A stretch of DNA of 39,742 nt from the NCBI GenBank assembly GCA_013151235.1, contig JAADIO010000055.1:1-39742 (forward strand), read 5' to 3'. Each line of letters begins with the position of its first letter. Position 1 is the stretch's first letter. A program made the position numbers and the translations under genes. The notes under the pieces are model-generated. The model was not told the DNA's origin. It was given only the letters and a program-made list of their open reading frames with translations, and did not search any database. Origin of the DNA: Deltaproteobacteria bacterium (GTDB lineage Bacteria > CG2-30-53-67). Below, in pieces: positions 15,686 through 23,695 of the stretch.

Positions 15686-18004
15686 ATGGATACGGCCAAA
15701 AATATCGCCATCATCGGCGGCAACAAAGAAGCGCTGGGGCTTCTTCCGCTCCTTGAGAAGAAGAACGTCCGCGTCAAGATCATCGTAGACACCAATCCCG
15801 ACGCCCTGGTATTTAAGCTCAATGAATTAGGCTTCCGCCTGGCCCGAAAGTACCATATCATCCTGAGTTCCGACCTGACCGACCTGTTGGCGCAGGAGGA
15901 TCTCGATCTGATCATCGATGCATCCTCCGATCCTGCAACCCGGGCCTTTCTCGAAAAAGAAGAGTTCTCGGGAAGGGAGGTCATCAGTGTACTGAGCGCC
16001 CGTCTGCTCTGGGGGCACAAGGAGGAAGAGGCCGGATCGGACCTCCCGAAGCATTCCAAGCTCCTCTCCAGCCTGAACGACATTGTCGAGGCCGTCAATC
16101 TCACCAAGGATAAACGGCAGGTCTCCTCTCTGATCCTGCAAGTCGCCATCGAATCGACAGGCGCCGACAACGGCTCTCTCATGATCGTCGACCCCGAGGA
16201 AAAAGTCCTGAAGATCGAAGTCGCCGAAGGAATCCCGGAAGAGATCATCCCGACGATCCGCTGCCCTCTGGGCGAGGGGATTGCCGGGAAAGTCGCGCAG
16301 GAGGGACAGCCGCTGCTTCTCTCCGGGAAGTCCGACGACAGGACCTTTCGGACTCTCCGGGAACGGGAAGAGATCAAATCCGCCCTTTGTGTCCCCCTGA
16401 CGGTGAACGGTTCCACCGTCGGTGTTCTGAACCTGAACAACCTGAGGGATCTCGACGGATTTACCGAGGAAGACCTTTCCTTCATTACCCGGCTGGCCGC
16501 CTTCGATGCGGAGATCCTTCTCAAATCACAGGAGTATGCCTCCCTCCGGGAAAATGCCGAAACCTTCCGGATCTGGAAAGAACTGAACCGGATCCTTAAC
16601 ACCTCAGCGCCGATCGAAGAACGGTTGCTGCAAACCTGCCGGACCCTCTCCGCCCGGTTTCGGGAGAGCGTCTGTTCGATCTATCTTTTCGACACCAACA
16701 CACGGGAACTGACCCTCAAAGCGAGCAGTCTGAAAAGATTTACCCCCACCGATCAGAGCCACATCCAGCTGCATGAAGGCATAGACGGGTGGGCCGCGGG
16801 AGAGCAGGAGGTCGTCATCCTGAAGGAGCACCCGAATCTCGACCCGGAGGTCAGGAAGACATTCATGTCGATTCCCCTCGTCTCCGAGGGGACGATTACC
16901 GGCGTCATGAATATCCAGTTGATCTCCGCAAAGGGGCTCTCCGAAGAGGAGGAAATCCTTCTCCGGGACATCGCACGGCACCTCTCCAGCGCCGTGAAAA
17001 GCGCCCGGAAGGAAGACAGGGCCTATCTGCGGGCGACAAAGATCGAGGCGATCAACGAGGCAGGGATCAATATCCTCTCCATCATGGACCTGCAAAAACT
17101 TCTGGAACTCGTTCCCCCCTCGGCCGCCATGATCATGGACGCCGACGGCTGTATCCTCCGGCTCAAGGGGACCGACGGCGGGATGGAAATCCGGTCGACC
17201 TACTCCATGTGGGAGGAGGAGATTGAAGACCGGGTCTTTGCACTCGATGCGGAGATCGGAGCCCAGGTGGAACTCGGCAAAAAACCGCTCTATATCCGGG
17301 ATCTCGGCGAGGAAGAAGGATATGAATCCTTCGGACGGGTTGTCAAATCGGTCGTGGCCATGCCCCTGATGGAACAGGGAGAGGTCCGCGGCATCCTCTC
17401 CATCTATGACAAGATCCCGAAAGGCTCATTTCACGCCACCGCCTTCGGCAGGGAGGACCTGGAAATCTTTCAGAAGTTCGTCCACTATGTTGAAAAGGCA
17501 ATCGTCAACGTACAGCGAAACGACCGGACGCGGACGATCCGGAACTGTGATAATCTCACGGGCCTGCCGAATGAAGGGGCGCTCAAACGGAAGATCGAAA
17601 ATGAAATCAACCGCTCCCGGCGCTACGAACGGCGGTTCATTCTGCTCACCCTCTGCTGGAGTCATGAAAAGAACGGGAGCCCACCCCTCGATGTGGAAAA
17701 GCGGAACAGCCTGATCGTGGAAATCAGTTCCGTCCTCCAGGAGAATATCCGGGAATATGATACCCTGGCTCGAACGGGACCCCGGAAATTCGAGGCTCTC
17801 TTCCCCGAGTCCATGGAAGAGATCCGCGATCTGACGACACGATTGACCCGATCGATTCGTGATCGCAAAAAAATGAAAACTTCCCCGCTGGCCGACATGG
17901 AACTGCAACTCAAATTCGGTTACGCCGTTTTTCCCGACGATGGAGTCACGATCGAAGCCCTTCTCAACGAGTCCCACCGCCTGCGCCTCGGCGCACGGAT
18001 CTAA
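15686..18004 (+). CDS. Multidomain sensor: Rossmann-like, three GAF domains, degenerate GGDEF
   Basis: A 772-residue soluble protein. Residues about 5-110 look like a dinucleotide-binding fold: KNIAIIGGNKEALGLLPLLE, then VRVKIIVDTNP and a DLDLIIDASSDPATRAFL strand. GAF domains follow at about 130-300 (GSLMIVDPEEKVLKIEVAEG, ALCVPLTVNGSTVGVLNLNN), 310-460 (SIPLVSEGTITGVMNIQ) and 475-610 (VVAMPLMEQGEVRGILSIYD). The C-terminal GGDEF-like domain (about 620-772) begins CDNLTGLPNEGALKRKIENE, but its signature reads RTGPRKFEALFP in place of RxGGDEF, so cyclase activity is not expected; a GTP- or c-di-GMP-binding regulatory role is possible. Start at 15686 is preceded by GAAAGGA; an in-frame TTG at 15638 was rejected. 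Its stop overlaps the PASTA gene stop. Confidence 0.88.
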   Translation: MDTAKNIAIIGGNKEALGLLPLLEKKNVRVKIIVDTNPDALVFKLNELGFRLARKYHIILSSDLTDLLAQEDLDLIIDASSDPATRAFLEKEEFSGREVISVLSARLLWGHKEEEAGSDLPKHSKLLSSLNDIVEAVNLTKDKRQVSSLILQVAIESTGADNGSLMIVDPEEKVLKIEVAEGIPEEIIPTIRCPLGEGIAGKVAQEGQPLLLSGKSDDRTFRTLREREEIKSALCVPLTVNGSTVGVLNLNNLRDLDGFTEEDLSFITRLAAFDAEILLKSQEYASLRENAETFRIWKELNRILNTSAPIEERLLQTCRTLSARFRESVCSIYLFDTNTRELTLKASSLKRFTPTDQSHIQLHEGIDGWAAGEQEVVILKEHPNLDPEVRKTFMSIPLVSEGTITGVMNIQLISAKGLSEEEEILLRDIARHLSSAVKSARKEDRAYLRATKIEAINEAGINILSIMDLQKLLELVPPSAAMIMDADGCILRLKGTDGGMEIRSTYSMWEEEIEDRVFALDAEIGAQVELGKKPLYIRDLGEEEGYESFGRVVKSVVAMPLMEQGEVRGILSIYDKIPKGSFHATAFGREDLEIFQKFVHYVEKAIVNVQRNDRTRTIRNCDNLTGLPNEGALKRKIENEINRSRRYERRFILLTLCWSHEKNGSPPLDVEKRNSLIVEISSVLQENIREYDTLARTGPRKFEALFPESMEEIRDLTTRLTRSIRDRKKMKTSPLADMELQLKFGYAVFPDDGVTIEALLNESHRLRLGARI

Positions 18005-18948
18005 CGATATTCCCGCGTCTGAACCTTTCGTCCATTCAGATAAACCTCCACCACCGCCTTCCCCTGTATTTCCAGATCGAGATCCAGGAGGGTCTCCGGA
18101 AACTTTCGGCCGGAGAAGACCTGACGCCGTCCCTTGCGGTCGTTGACGAAAACATCGGCCGTCACGGGAAGCAGCCCGAAAGGAATCCGGTAGCGGAAGC
18201 GAACCCGGATAATCGGTGCCGACGAATGCATACGTCCTTCCCGGCTCACGACAAGCGCCACCGGATGATCCCGGTCCACAGGATACCCGAAGGCGGGGGA
18301 CTGGTTGATAATCCGGTTTTCAGCCACCCCCTCGTATTCCTGATACCGGACATTGCCCATCTCCAGGCCCGCAGTCTCAAACAATGCAAGAACGGAATCG
18401 AAATCCTTTCCAATCAGGTCCGGCATCCGGTACACCGGTGGACGCCCCCCCCGACTGATCAGAAGATCCACACGATTCTCTTTCAGATGGGTCGTCCCGG
18501 GATCAGGATTTTGAGAGAGAACCGTGTCCGCTTCCGTTCCGGGGAAAAAGGCCCGGGTCAACCTGCCGATGGTCAGGCCCTCTTCCTTCAGGACCACTTC
18601 GGCTTTATTCAGAGACATTCCCCGCACCTCCGGAATGGTCACATCCCGCATCCCGAGGCTCAGAACAACCTCAATGTTTCGATCCACCTTGAGCCGGGTC
18701 CCCGGCGGCGGCAACTGCCTCAAAACCGTCTTGGGGGAAAAAACAGGATCATACTCCTCTCCCGCCACCCGAAGATCCAGCCCCACCCGTCCGGACTCTT
18801 TCAGCGCCCGGACAATATCTTTCCCCTTGAGGTCCGGTACGAGAACCGTTCTGCCGGAGCTCACCCACCGCATGGCGAACCAGGCGGAGAAGATAAAGAC
18901 CAGGAAAAAGCTGAAGGCAATACCGATCAGATAAAGATAACGACGCAT
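18001..18948 (-). CDS. Membrane-anchored PASTA-domain protein without kinase domain
   Basis: A 315-residue protein with one N-terminal membrane helix (about 5-27) and short cytosolic N-terminus. Three PASTA domains follow: about 36-97 (VPDLKGKDIVRALKESG to VLSLG), 103-167 (IPEVRGMSLNKAEVVLKEEG to LLISRGG) and 172-235 (MPDLIGKDFDSVLALFETAG to ALVVSREG). Each has the P-x-x-x-G start and the x-x-Q-x-P-x-x-G turn, as in PPPGT, NPDPGT and SPAFGY. About 80 residues of beta-rich sequence remain at the C-terminus. PASTA domains bind muropeptides or lipid II in Gram-positive Ser/Thr kinases and PBP2x. Here no kinase or transpeptidase is fused. It comes 57 bp after the UbiB-like kinase gene. Confidence 0.93.
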   Translation of the reverse strand: MRRYLYLIGIAFSFFLVFIFSAWFAMRWVSSGRTVLVPDLKGKDIVRALKESGRVGLDLRVAGEEYDPVFSPKTVLRQLPPPGTRLKVDRNIEVVLSLGMRDVTIPEVRGMSLNKAEVVLKEEGLTIGRLTRAFFPGTEADTVLSQNPDPGTTHLKENRVDLLISRGGRPPVYRMPDLIGKDFDSVLALFETAGLEMGNVRYQEYEGVAENRIINQSPAFGYPVDRDHPVALVVSREGRMHSSAPIIRVRFRYRIPFGLLPVTADVFVNDRKGRRQVFSGRKFPETLLDLDLEIQGKAVVEVYLNGRKVQTREYR

Positions 18949-19004
18949 CGGAGGGCTCCTGCAACAACGAAAACATATTCAGGGGGGTCCCGGATCAGGG
19001 ATCT

Positions 19005-20699
19005 TCATCCCCCCCCTGTCTTCCCTTTTTTGCGAGGGGGAACAGAGGAAGGGACGCGGCCGTTCGATTTTCTTTTCTTCCTGCCGAGGTCCATCCAAAG
19101 ATGAAACCCGTAGGTCGAGGGAATGGGGATCAGGATCAGACCGATGAGGATCCCCCCGGAAAGAGTCAGCCCTCCGGCCAGCAGATAGGAGTTGCCGTCG
19201 GCAAGATAGAGCAAACCGGAAGTAATCGCCAGGGTCATGGCCATAAGGCCGAGGATACTTCTCCGGAAGATTCTGGCTACATACCGTTCCGTCTGGCTGA
19301 TGGTCACCGGATGAATCCGCACACGCAGCTCTTCCCGCCGCAAGGCCTTGAGTAATCCCGCCGCATCACGGTACATTCGCTGCAAATTCTCAAGTTCCGT
19401 CTTTCCCTGTTGGCAGACCGACGCGGCCTTCTCCTCACGGAGGACCTGACGGGCCAGGGGGACAATATCCTTGACGGCATTGAAATCATTCCGGTAGAGG
19501 GTCCCGATCCCCTCCACCAAGGCGGCGGTCTTGAAGAGATAGACCAGATTGCTCGGCAACTCGAAGGGGAAGGCGTAAAAACTCTCCAAGATTTCAATGG
19601 CAATCTCCTGAATCCGCTTCTGGGTCATCCCTTCCATCGTAAGGATGTCAAACATCGTTTCCGCAGCTTCCCGCAGAACCGCAGGACTCACTTCCCGGTT
19701 GGCAATACCGAGGTTATAGTACCCTTCAACCAACCGGTCGAAATCCCTCCGGGCACCGGCCAGCGTCGTCTGGATCAGTTCCTTCCTGGTTTCGGCATCG
19801 AGTTCCACCACCAACCCGTAATCGAGAAGCACAATCTTTTCCTCCGCAGTGACCAGGATATTGCCGGGATGGGGGTCGGCATGGATCACACCATCAAGGA
19901 GAATCTGTTGCGTATAGACCTCAATCAGTTTCGAAAGAACCCGATCCACATTGATGCCCTGCGCCTTCAGTTTTTCGAATTCCGTGATCTTGATCCCGTG
20001 GTAATAGCGCATCACCAGAATCCGGGGAGTGGTCAACTCGGGAAAGTATTCCGGCACGCAGAGGGCGGGGCGGTCCTTCATCAGTTCCTGGAACCGCCGG
20101 ATGTTCAGCGCCTCGTGTTCAAAATCCATCTCTTCGTAGATGGTCCTGGAAAACTCATCGATCACCACCTGCAGGGAACGGAGCTGGTAGGACTGAAAAA
20201 GGTGATTCAAGACACTCAAGATCCGGTTGATGATCTTCAGGTCGATCGTAACCAGATGATGGATCCCCGGGCGCTGAACCTTGACGGCGACCTCCTCGCC
20301 CCGATATTTCGCCTTGTGGACCTGACCGAGGGAGGCGGCCGCAAGCGGTGTCGGGTCGAAATCATCAAAGACCTCTCCGAGAGGACGCCGGTATTCCTCT
20401 TCCACAACCTTCTTCACCACGGCAAAGCTTACCGGAGGGACCTCATCATGGAGACGGGAAAGTTCCCGAAGATAAAGGGGCGGGATAATATCCGCCCGAG
20501 TGGAGATCACCTGAGTCAGTTTGATAAAGGACGGTCCCAGCGCGGCAATCCGGGCCGTGAGATCACGGGCCCGCTTCTCGTGAAAACCATCGTTGACCTG
20601 CCGGCCGGCGCCGAAAAAAACAAAACGGCGATAATCCCGAAGAAAGGAAAGGAGAAAGGGAAGTGCCGTAAAAAAGATTTTCAGACCACGCAGTATCAT
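19005..20699 (-). CDS. ABC1/UbiB-family atypical protein kinase-like membrane protein
   Basis: UbiB/COQ8-type ATPase/kinase (564 residues), a family linked to ubiquinone or other isoprenoid-lipid metabolism. Visible kinase-like elements: the nucleotide lysine Lys140 (EVAVKVQRPG), HADPHPGN with His273, Asp275 and Asn280, and the metal-binding Asp293 in LLDYGLV. The Ala-rich loop reads PLAAASLGQVH (118-128). The family KxGQ motif reads Lys60-Leu-Thr-Gln63, so Gly is replaced by Thr. Two membrane helices lie near the C-terminus (about 475-525), as usual. I chose Met at 20699, 97 bp past the preceding stop, because the homologous region begins there; an ATG at 20939 lies inside the upstream gene. 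No ubiquinone or menaquinone gene lies nearby. Confidence 0.88.
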   Translation of the reverse strand: MILRGLKIFFTALPFLLSFLRDYRRFVFFGAGRQVNDGFHEKRARDLTARIAALGPSFIKLTQVISTRADIIPPLYLRELSRLHDEVPPVSFAVVKKVVEEEYRRPLGEVFDDFDPTPLAAASLGQVHKAKYRGEEVAVKVQRPGIHHLVTIDLKIINRILSVLNHLFQSYQLRSLQVVIDEFSRTIYEEMDFEHEALNIRRFQELMKDRPALCVPEYFPELTTPRILVMRYYHGIKITEFEKLKAQGINVDRVLSKLIEVYTQQILLDGVIHADPHPGNILVTAEEKIVLLDYGLVVELDAETRKELIQTTLAGARRDFDRLVEGYYNLGIANREVSPAVLREAAETMFDILTMEGMTQKRIQEIAIEILESFYAFPFELPSNLVYLFKTAALVEGIGTLYRNDFNAVKDIVPLARQVLREEKAASVCQQGKTELENLQRMYRDAAGLLKALRREELRVRIHPVTISQTERYVARIFRRSILGLMAMTLAITSGLLYLADGNSYLLAGGLTLSGGILIGLILIPIPSTYGFHLWMDLGRKKRKSNGRVPSSVPPRKKGKTGGG

Positions 20700-20796
20700 T
20701 TCGAGGGCTTTTCCATGTACGGCGGCACCGTCCAGTTCGGCCGAGGAGGAACGGGAACCGGCAGAAAGTCTTTTCGGACAAAACACCACCACGGTT

Positions 20797-22581
20797 TTAG
20801 GGATACTTCTTTTCCAGATCTTGAAGCCAGGCCTCACGGAGACCGGCATAGTCCATCCCGGTCGCAGCCACCAGGGACTTCTCGAAAGGAACACCGGAGG
20901 CCAGGTCGCCCAACATCTTCTGTACGGCGTAGATCCCATGATTCCGGATGATATAATCTACAACGGTAAAACTCTCCGTGTACGCAAGAGAAGCCGTATC
21001 CCCACCCATTTTGAGAAAGGACCCTTCCAGATCCCGCAAGGGAAGGACATCCCGGCTACGAAGGATATAGGCCACATTACGGTCATGCACCTTCAGGGGC
21101 TCCCCCTCAAAATACTGTGCCAGACCTTCATTGAGCCATGTGGGAATATCACGCCCGACCATCCGGCGGATCAGGGCATGGGTGTACTCGTGATTGACGA
21201 CCCGTTCCAGTTGATCACTCCGCTCCTTCAGGCCGCCGATGGGAATTCGGATCTTGCCGTCATAGACGCCTCCGGTCCAATCCGGCGTCCGGGTAACCGC
21301 TCGAAAATCATCGTCCGAATAGAGAATCGTCGTCAACCGTCCGGCAGGATAATAATTGAATTCCGCCCCGATCCTCTGGTAGGCTTCATCCAGCAGACTG
21401 ATGACGAGCCATCCCGCTTCGGTGTTCTCCCGGCCGTCGTAACGGACGTCGAAATGCTCTCCCTCCCGGGTATCAAAACCGGCTTCCGCTTCCGCTTCCC
21501 GACCGGCCTTGTCGACCAGTTTCCGGATTTTGACGTCGTCGGGATTAGCCGAGAGATAGTTCTTCAGGTGGGAAATTCCTTCTTTCAGACGGTTCTGTTT
21601 ATAGAGAAGTTCACCGAACATCTTCTCCACCTCCGGGTCCCGGGGGACCCTGGAAAGATATTCCTTGAAATACCTTTCGGCACGCGTCGTATCGGAGAGA
21701 TTCAGCGCGGCAACCCCCATGAACTTGTAGATATCCGGAGACGGATCAAGGACCTTGACCGCCTCCTCAAAAGCGGCGATCGCTCCCTCATTGTCCTTCC
21801 CCTTCATGGCAGCGTATCCCTTCTGCAGCCAGGCACGCTGAAGATTCCGGCGAAGAACGATCTCATCAGGCAGCCGCTTTAAGGCACGCTGAAAACGATC
21901 GACCGCATCGTCATAGCGTCCCTCTTTCATGAAGGTCACCCCTTCATTGTTCCATCGGATCCCTTCGGAATCTTTCCGTGCCGAGACGTCAACCTTTTCG
22001 ACTGCGCCCACCGGAATGCGCCGGCTCCCGTTGCGGGAAAGAGACTCCGGGAAATGAGAGGTGATTTTTCGTACCGCCCGTTCGACGCTCTTTCGGTCTT
22101 GCGTAAAGTTACGATGAAGTCCCAGGTAAATCACGGAGAGAAGGGAAAGAACAAGGAGAAGGAGATAACCGCTCCCGCTCCATCCGGATTTCTTTACGGA
22201 GACCGGTTCCGGGTTCTCCTCTTCCGGCTCCCCGAGTTTTTTCGCCATGCCCCGTCCCCGCATCCGCCGTTCACGGATTTCAATAATCGCTCCCGTACCT
22301 TCCAGTTCCGTCCGCAGAACATGAGCCCGTTCCAGGGACATCTCCTTGGTCAGCAGGAGAGGGAGCTGACCAAGGCGGGCCTGAAATTCTTCGGAGGATT
22401 CCCAGAAGGTCCGGCTTTTCAGAAAATCGATCACCTGATCGGCAACAGAGGGATCGGCATAGCCCATGAGAAAGAGATCACAAACCCGGTCGGAGGAGGA
22501 GGGAAAAACGCCCTCCATTCCGCAACGGGAACAAAGAATCGCTTCCGGATCCACCTTGCTGGAACAGTGAGGACAAAACAT
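20797..22581 (-). CDS. Zinc-ribbon, TPR and MA-type (gluzincin) peptidase membrane protein
   Basis: A 594-residue single-pass membrane protein. It opens with a zinc ribbon (Cys3, Cys6, Cys17, Cys20), followed at about 30-103 by a segment ending LTKEMSLERAHVLRTELEGT that resembles the C-terminal fold of ribosomal protein L7/L12. A membrane helix spans about 139-156. The outer part has TPR repeats (about 205-360) and then a peptidase MA-like domain with His464-Glu465-x-x-His468 (NHEYTHALIRRM) and Glu485 in WLNEGLAQYF, the zinc site of gluzincins. The zinc ribbon should be cytosolic and the peptidase periplasmic. The start at 22581 follows AGAGGGG; a start at 22680 was rejected. It is the first gene of a minus-strand unit with UbiB-like and PASTA genes. 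Confidence 0.88.
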   Translation of the reverse strand: MFCPHCSSKVDPEAILCSRCGMEGVFPSSSDRVCDLFLMGYADPSVADQVIDFLKSRTFWESSEEFQARLGQLPLLLTKEMSLERAHVLRTELEGTGAIIEIRERRMRGRGMAKKLGEPEEENPEPVSVKKSGWSGSGYLLLLVLSLLSVIYLGLHRNFTQDRKSVERAVRKITSHFPESLSRNGSRRIPVGAVEKVDVSARKDSEGIRWNNEGVTFMKEGRYDDAVDRFQRALKRLPDEIVLRRNLQRAWLQKGYAAMKGKDNEGAIAAFEEAVKVLDPSPDIYKFMGVAALNLSDTTRAERYFKEYLSRVPRDPEVEKMFGELLYKQNRLKEGISHLKNYLSANPDDVKIRKLVDKAGREAEAEAGFDTREGEHFDVRYDGRENTEAGWLVISLLDEAYQRIGAEFNYYPAGRLTTILYSDDDFRAVTRTPDWTGGVYDGKIRIPIGGLKERSDQLERVVNHEYTHALIRRMVGRDIPTWLNEGLAQYFEGEPLKVHDRNVAYILRSRDVLPLRDLEGSFLKMGGDTASLAYTESFTVVDYIIRNHGIYAVQKMLGDLASGVPFEKSLVAATGMDYAGLREAWLQDLEKKYP

Positions 22582-22639
22582 CCGGTTACCCCTCTTGCTT
22601 TGGAAAAAGCCCCCCCGGAGAAGCGGCATAAGCCCGTTC

Positions 22640-22668
22640 ATATTAATCGATCCGTAAATGAGAGTCAA
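22640..22668 (-). promoter_or_regulatory. Promoter of the TPR-peptidase/UbiB-like/PASTA operon
   Basis: On the minus strand, TTGACT (22663-22668) and TAATAT (22640-22645) are spaced 17 bp, about 58 bp upstream of the start codon at 22581. Its -35 stands back to back with the one of coaE. Confidence 0.55.
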
Positions 22669-22673
22669 TGGGA

Positions 22674-22701
22674 TTGACATTTCTCCCGGAGGTACGATAA
22701 A
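22674..22701 (+). promoter_or_regulatory. Promoter of coaE
   Basis: A perfect TTGACA (22674-22679) and GATAAA (22696-22701) are spaced 16 bp, leaving a leader of about 40 nt before the coaE ATG. Only 5 bp separate it from the opposing -35 box. Confidence 0.5.
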
Positions 22702-22751
22702 AGTAGCGCAAGGCGCTGTTCTTCATGGAAGCGGGAATAAGGAGTCATGCC

Positions 22752-23366
22752 ATGCCGTTGATCGGCCTGACCGGCGGAATCGCCACCGGGAAAAGTCTCG
22801 TTACGGATTACCTGCGCGACAAGGGGATCCTTGTCGTCGATGCCGATCAGCTTGCCCGGAAGATGGTAGAACCGGGAAGGCCTGCATGGGAAAAGATCCG
22901 CCGGGAATTCGGGCGGGAATACCTGCGGAAAGATCAGACCCTGGACCGCAGGAAGCTGGGAGACCTGGTTTTTGCAACCCCGGAAAAGCGCAGGGCGCTC
23001 GAGCGGATCATCCATCCCGAAGTTTTAAATGCAGCTCGAAAGATCATCCACCCCCTGCTTGATGCCGATCCGGATCGATGGATCATTTTCTCCGTTCCGC
23101 TGCTCTTTGAAAGTGGCTTTGATAAAATAACGGATCGGGTTGCGGTTGTCTATGTCGATGAAGCGACACAGTTGCAACGCCTGATCATGAGGGACGGGTT
23201 GACAAAAGCAGATGCGCTGAAACGCATTCGCGCACAGATGCCGATAGAGGAGAAGAAAAACCTGGCGGATGACCTGATAGACAACAGCGGCGCCCCGGAC
23301 GAGACCCGCCGGCAGGTGGACGGCTGGCTGTTGAGGGTACGTCTGTCCGACAAGACTTCCGGTTAA
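22752..23366 (+). CDS. coaE: Dephospho-CoA kinase
   Basis: CoaE phosphorylates the 3'-hydroxyl of dephospho-CoA, the last step in CoA synthesis. The P-loop GGIATGKS is at residues 8-15; Ala-Thr replaces the commoner Gly-Ser. The family segments are DADQLARKMVEPG, LGDLVFATPEKRRALERIIHP and VPLLFESGFDKITDRVAVVYVDE, and the lid carries RDGLTKADALKRIRAQMP. The 204-residue length is standard. Start at 22752 has AAGGAG seven bases upstream; the in-frame ATG at 22725 would add nine residues and lacks a good site. The S4-domain gene follows 43 bp downstream. Confidence 0.95.
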   Translation: MPLIGLTGGIATGKSLVTDYLRDKGILVVDADQLARKMVEPGRPAWEKIRREFGREYLRKDQTLDRRKLGDLVFATPEKRRALERIIHPEVLNAARKIIHPLLDADPDRWIIFSVPLLFESGFDKITDRVAVVYVDEATQLQRLIMRDGLTKADALKRIRAQMPIEEKKNLADDLIDNSGAPDETRRQVDGWLLRVRLSDKTSG

Positions 23367-23409
23367 AGCTCCATCTCCCGGAAAGGGGCCACCGGCCGTG
23401 GGGTGAAAT

Positions 23410-23658
23410 ATGAAAATGCGGCTCGACAAATACCTTCAGACCGTGGGAATCTTCAAGCGACGGACCGCCGCCCGGGAGGTCTGCGAGGAGGGAATCGTCG
23501 AGATCAACGGCCACCGGGCCAAAAGCGGCAAGACCGTCCAGGCCGGGGACCGGATCGACCTCCATCTCTACAATCGAGAACTCTCCATCGAGGTCTTGAG
23601 AATTCCCGCCGGGGTCGTTCCCAAAAAAGACCGGCCCGACTATTTTCGGACATTATAG
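23410..23658 (+). CDS. S4-domain RNA-binding protein (RqcP/HslR-like)
   Basis: An 82-residue protein that is essentially one S4 RNA-binding domain: MRLDKYLQTVGIFKRRTAAREVCEEG, then VEINGHRAKSGKTVQAGDRIDLHL. The pattern fits the RqcP/YlmH/Hsp15 group, which bind rRNA or stalled 50S subunits carrying peptidyl-tRNA. The C-terminal RIPAGVVPKKDRPDYFRTL is like the short tail of RqcP-type proteins. Hsp15 would be about 130 residues, so RqcP is closer. GGGGTGAAAT precedes the ATG. It is probably co-transcribed with coaE. It converges on the ammonium transporter gene with 37 bp between the stops and no clear terminator hairpin. Confidence 0.9.
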   Translation: MKMRLDKYLQTVGIFKRRTAAREVCEEGIVEINGHRAKSGKTVQAGDRIDLHLYNRELSIEVLRIPAGVVPKKDRPDYFRTL

Positions 23659-23695
23659 ATCTGTCGCCCCGGATCCCTGCCCTTAAAATTCCGTC

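Noticed and set aside
20700-20939. Longer N-terminus for the UbiB-like protein
   Set aside because: It would overlap the peptidase gene by more than 140 bp and gives Arg/Ser/Trp-rich sequence unlike family members.
19410-20951. 513-codon open frame antisense to the UbiB-like gene
   Set aside because: The sense frame has clear kinase motifs; the antisense product shows none and lacks a ribosome binding site.
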